NCBI GenBank assembly: GCA_003517915.1
Contig: DOZQ01000029.1
Span: 1 to 8,194, forward strand
Direction: 5' to 3'
DNA: 8,194 nt
Source: Oscillospiraceae bacterium
Lineage (GTDB): Bacteria > Bacillota > Clostridia > Oscillospirales > Acutalibacteraceae
The position numbers and the translations under genes are program-made. Under the pieces are notes generated by a model. It saw only the letters and a list, made by a program, of their open reading frames with translations, was not told where the DNA came from and made no database searches. Of the stretch, positions 6,560 to 8,194 are shown piece by piece (position 1 is the first letter of the stretch; the number at the start of each line of letters is the position of its first letter).

Positions 6560-8090
6560 GCTGAGACTTACGGATATAATAAGCGACGCCGAATATGAGC
6601 CCGCAGAGCTTAAATCCCCGAAAATCTCAAAGGGCAAAATATCAAAAATGGTCTATAAGAGCATACGCCCGCGCGGATTTTTCAGGGGGCGTCCGCTGCG
6701 CGCGGCGGTGGCGCTGGTTTTGACGGCGGTGCTGTGCGTGTTCGGCTCCGGAATTATCGCCTACGGTGTTTCGGAAAATTTCAGGGGCTTTCTGCTCGAG
6801 CGGTTCGGCGTGCAGGTAGACGGCGAGGTTAATACCATAGAAAAAACCATGACCGCCGGAGGGGTCAGGATGACTGCCCACTCGGTCGTGTACGATGGTA
6901 AAACGGCGCTTGTGTATATGACGCTGGAGCGAGAGGACGGCGGCGAATTTTCCGACACAAATTCTTTAAGCGGTTGGGGCGGTTACGCGGAATTTATGGG
7001 CGACTATAATGATATTCCGGTGAAGGATGCGATCGACGGTGTTGATATGGGCGGCCGTTATATAGGCGGCGGCAATTCTTCCTCTTATCTTTCGGAGGAT
7101 AAAAAAACCCTTAACGTTTTGATGCCGATTGACGCCGTCGGCTATGATCTGACCGGAACAAACTGGAGGGTCAACCTTGACGGTATTTCCGATACATCGG
7201 AAGACATGAAAGAAAATGTCAACATGAGTCTCGGCGAGCTGTTTGAAAAGGAACCGATCGTGCTCGACAAGACCCCGCGCTATTACACAAACGGGCTTGC
7301 CTTGGATTTAGAGGTGCAGGAATTCGAGATACCTTTTTCTGACGGCCCTGAAAATCTTGAAAATATGGATGTGAAGCTGCAGGGGCTTATCTGGTCTGAG
7401 GAAAACACCCTCATAGTCTATGTTGACGTCCCCGGAGAAGAATATGGATGGGACGGCAAGGAGTATTTTTTCATGAGACCCGCCAACGTAGATTATGAAT
7501 ATTTCTATGATTACACGGTTAATACCCCGAGGCGCAGGCTCCCCGAAAAACGGCGAGGTTACACGAGACACGCGTATATTATCGAAAATATCGGCAGAGA
7601 TGAAATCGCCGGCCTTCGTTTTAATTACGGTATGCGCTATACGCACAGCAGATTTGAAGGCCCGTGGTATACCGACATTGAAATAGGCAGATCCACCGAT
7701 GATGCCATAATATTAAGTAACGTGGGTAAGTCGTTTGACGACAGAGAAAAACAATACAATGTAAACAACCTTTCTATCTCAATGATGGGGATCATCGTAA
7801 GCGGAGAAGTCGACATTATTGGAAATGCGAAGCCGCCGTCGCTCGGCAACGGTGTCGAACGACGTATATTCTACGGAGAAAACAAGCCGGACTCCCGTGT
7901 TCCGGGAGAAATTGTATTTGAGATCGTGACCGAAGAAGGCGTCCAGGTGACCGGCTGGAGCGGGAGCATGGGAGGAAATTTAGAAAATGGGAAATTTGAC
8001 TTTACCTATATCGCGAATACTGATAAGCCGATTCAGCCCTCAAAGGTGTTGGAAATCAGGATAAACGGCTCCACGATTTATAGGAAATGA
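6552..8090 (+). CDS. DUF4179-type membrane protein, probable anti-sigma or sensor partner of the sigma factor
   Basis: A 512-residue single-pass membrane protein. The first 49 residues are cytoplasmic and basic near their end (KGKISKMVYKSIRPRGFFRGRPLR), followed by one membrane helix at about 50-72 (AAVALVLTAVLCVFGSGIIA). The remaining roughly 440 residues face outward and are beta-rich and aromatic-rich. Residues about 95-127 (NTIEKTMTAGGVRMTAHSVVYDGKTALVYMTLE) match the DUF4179 pattern as I know it. That family commonly follows sigma factor genes in Firmicutes and is presumed to hold the sigma in check. The cytoplasmic part lacks the HxxxCxxC zinc motif of classical anti-sigma domains, so binding to the sigma is inferred from position. 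The start ATG 6552 overlaps the sigma stop and has AAGGAG at 6537-6542. No lipobox or C-terminal anchor is seen; the signal sensed is unknown. Confidence 0.8.
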   Translation: MNELRLTDIISDAEYEPAELKSPKISKGKISKMVYKSIRPRGFFRGRPLRAAVALVLTAVLCVFGSGIIAYGVSENFRGFLLERFGVQVDGEVNTIEKTMTAGGVRMTAHSVVYDGKTALVYMTLEREDGGEFSDTNSLSGWGGYAEFMGDYNDIPVKDAIDGVDMGGRYIGGGNSSSYLSEDKKTLNVLMPIDAVGYDLTGTNWRVNLDGISDTSEDMKENVNMSLGELFEKEPIVLDKTPRYYTNGLALDLEVQEFEIPFSDGPENLENMDVKLQGLIWSEENTLIVYVDVPGEEYGWDGKEYFFMRPANVDYEYFYDYTVNTPRRRLPEKRRGYTRHAYIIENIGRDEIAGLRFNYGMRYTHSRFEGPWYTDIEIGRSTDDAIILSNVGKSFDDREKQYNVNNLSISMMGIIVSGEVDIIGNAKPPSLGNGVERRIFYGENKPDSRVPGEIVFEIVTEEGVQVTGWSGSMGGNLENGKFDFTYIANTDKPIQPSKVLEIRINGSTIYRK

Positions 8091-8097
8091 ATCAAAA

Positions 8098-8141
8098 TAA
8101 AAAACTATGCCCCCGCCGAAAGGCGGGGGCATAGTTTTTTA
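8098..8141 (+). terminator. Strong Rho-independent terminator ending the sigma/DUF4179 operon, likely active in both directions
   Basis: A perfect inverted repeat pairs 8098-8117 with 8122-8141 (20 bp) around a GAAA tetraloop. The core is CCCCCGCC/GGCGGGGG, flanked by an A-run on the left and TTTTTT at 8135-8140 on the right. It begins 7 bases after the stop codon. The A-run gives a T-tract on the other strand, so it could also stop transcription arriving from the right. Confidence 0.95.
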
Positions 8142-8169
8142 AGTAAGCAGTGCGTTTATGAAACTGGTG

Positions 8170-8194
8170 TAGGGGCGAACTTTGTTCGCCCCTA
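8170..8194. repeat. Perfect palindrome resembling a dispersed intergenic repeat (REP/MITE-like), cut by the window end
   Basis: TAGGGGCGAAC (8170-8180) and GTTCGCCCCTA (8184-8194) form a perfect 11-bp inverted repeat around TTT. Palindromes of the form AGGGGCGA...TCGCCCC recur between genes in many gut Clostridia, to my recollection, so this is probably one copy of a dispersed element. Only one copy is visible here, so repeat status is inferred. It has no T-tract inside the window, and comes right after a much stronger terminator, so it is not needed for termination. Confidence 0.55.

Overview
The window looks like a chromosomal segment of an anaerobic, fermentative member of the Clostridia. 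My best guess is an Oscillospirales-type Firmicute of medium G+C content. This rests on [FeFe]-hydrogenase maturation genes, a TIGR03960/DUF2344 pair, a sigma factor/DUF4179 pair of the kind common in gut Firmicutes, and purine-rich Shine-Dalgarno sites. Every credible gene is on the + strand; I found no convincing gene on the - strand, and no tRNA, rRNA, CRISPR array or insertion sequence.

Region 1 (1-2753) is the 3' part of a hydrogenase-maturation operon. It holds the last 28 codons of a TM1266-type small regulator, an intergenic hairpin, hydG (radical SAM tyrosine lyase that makes the CO/CN-bearing iron synthon) and hydF (GTPase scaffold that delivers the assembled 2Fe subcluster to apo-hydrogenase). 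hydE and the hydrogenase structural gene are not in the window and may lie upstream or elsewhere.

Region 2 (2754-5796) begins with about 200 bases without a clear gene. It continues with a 72-residue Sm-like small protein of unknown function, a TIGR03960-type B12-binding-domain radical SAM protein and a DUF2344 protein whose start overlaps the radical SAM gene by 29 bases. In many genomes these last two are a single fused protein. A Rho-independent terminator closes the region.

Region 3 (5797-8141) is a two-gene regulatory unit. An ECF-like sigma-70 family factor overlaps by 8 bases a single-pass membrane protein with a large outward-facing DUF4179-type part, presumably its anti-sigma factor or signal sensor. 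A very strong hairpin terminator ends the unit. The last 25 bases form a perfect palindrome that resembles a dispersed intergenic repeat.

Most of the window is known families in ordinary order. The parts with least established function are the Sm-like protein, the radical SAM/DUF2344 pair, the sigma/DUF4179 pair and the terminal palindrome. HydF also departs from its family's usual iron-sulfur ligand motif at one position.
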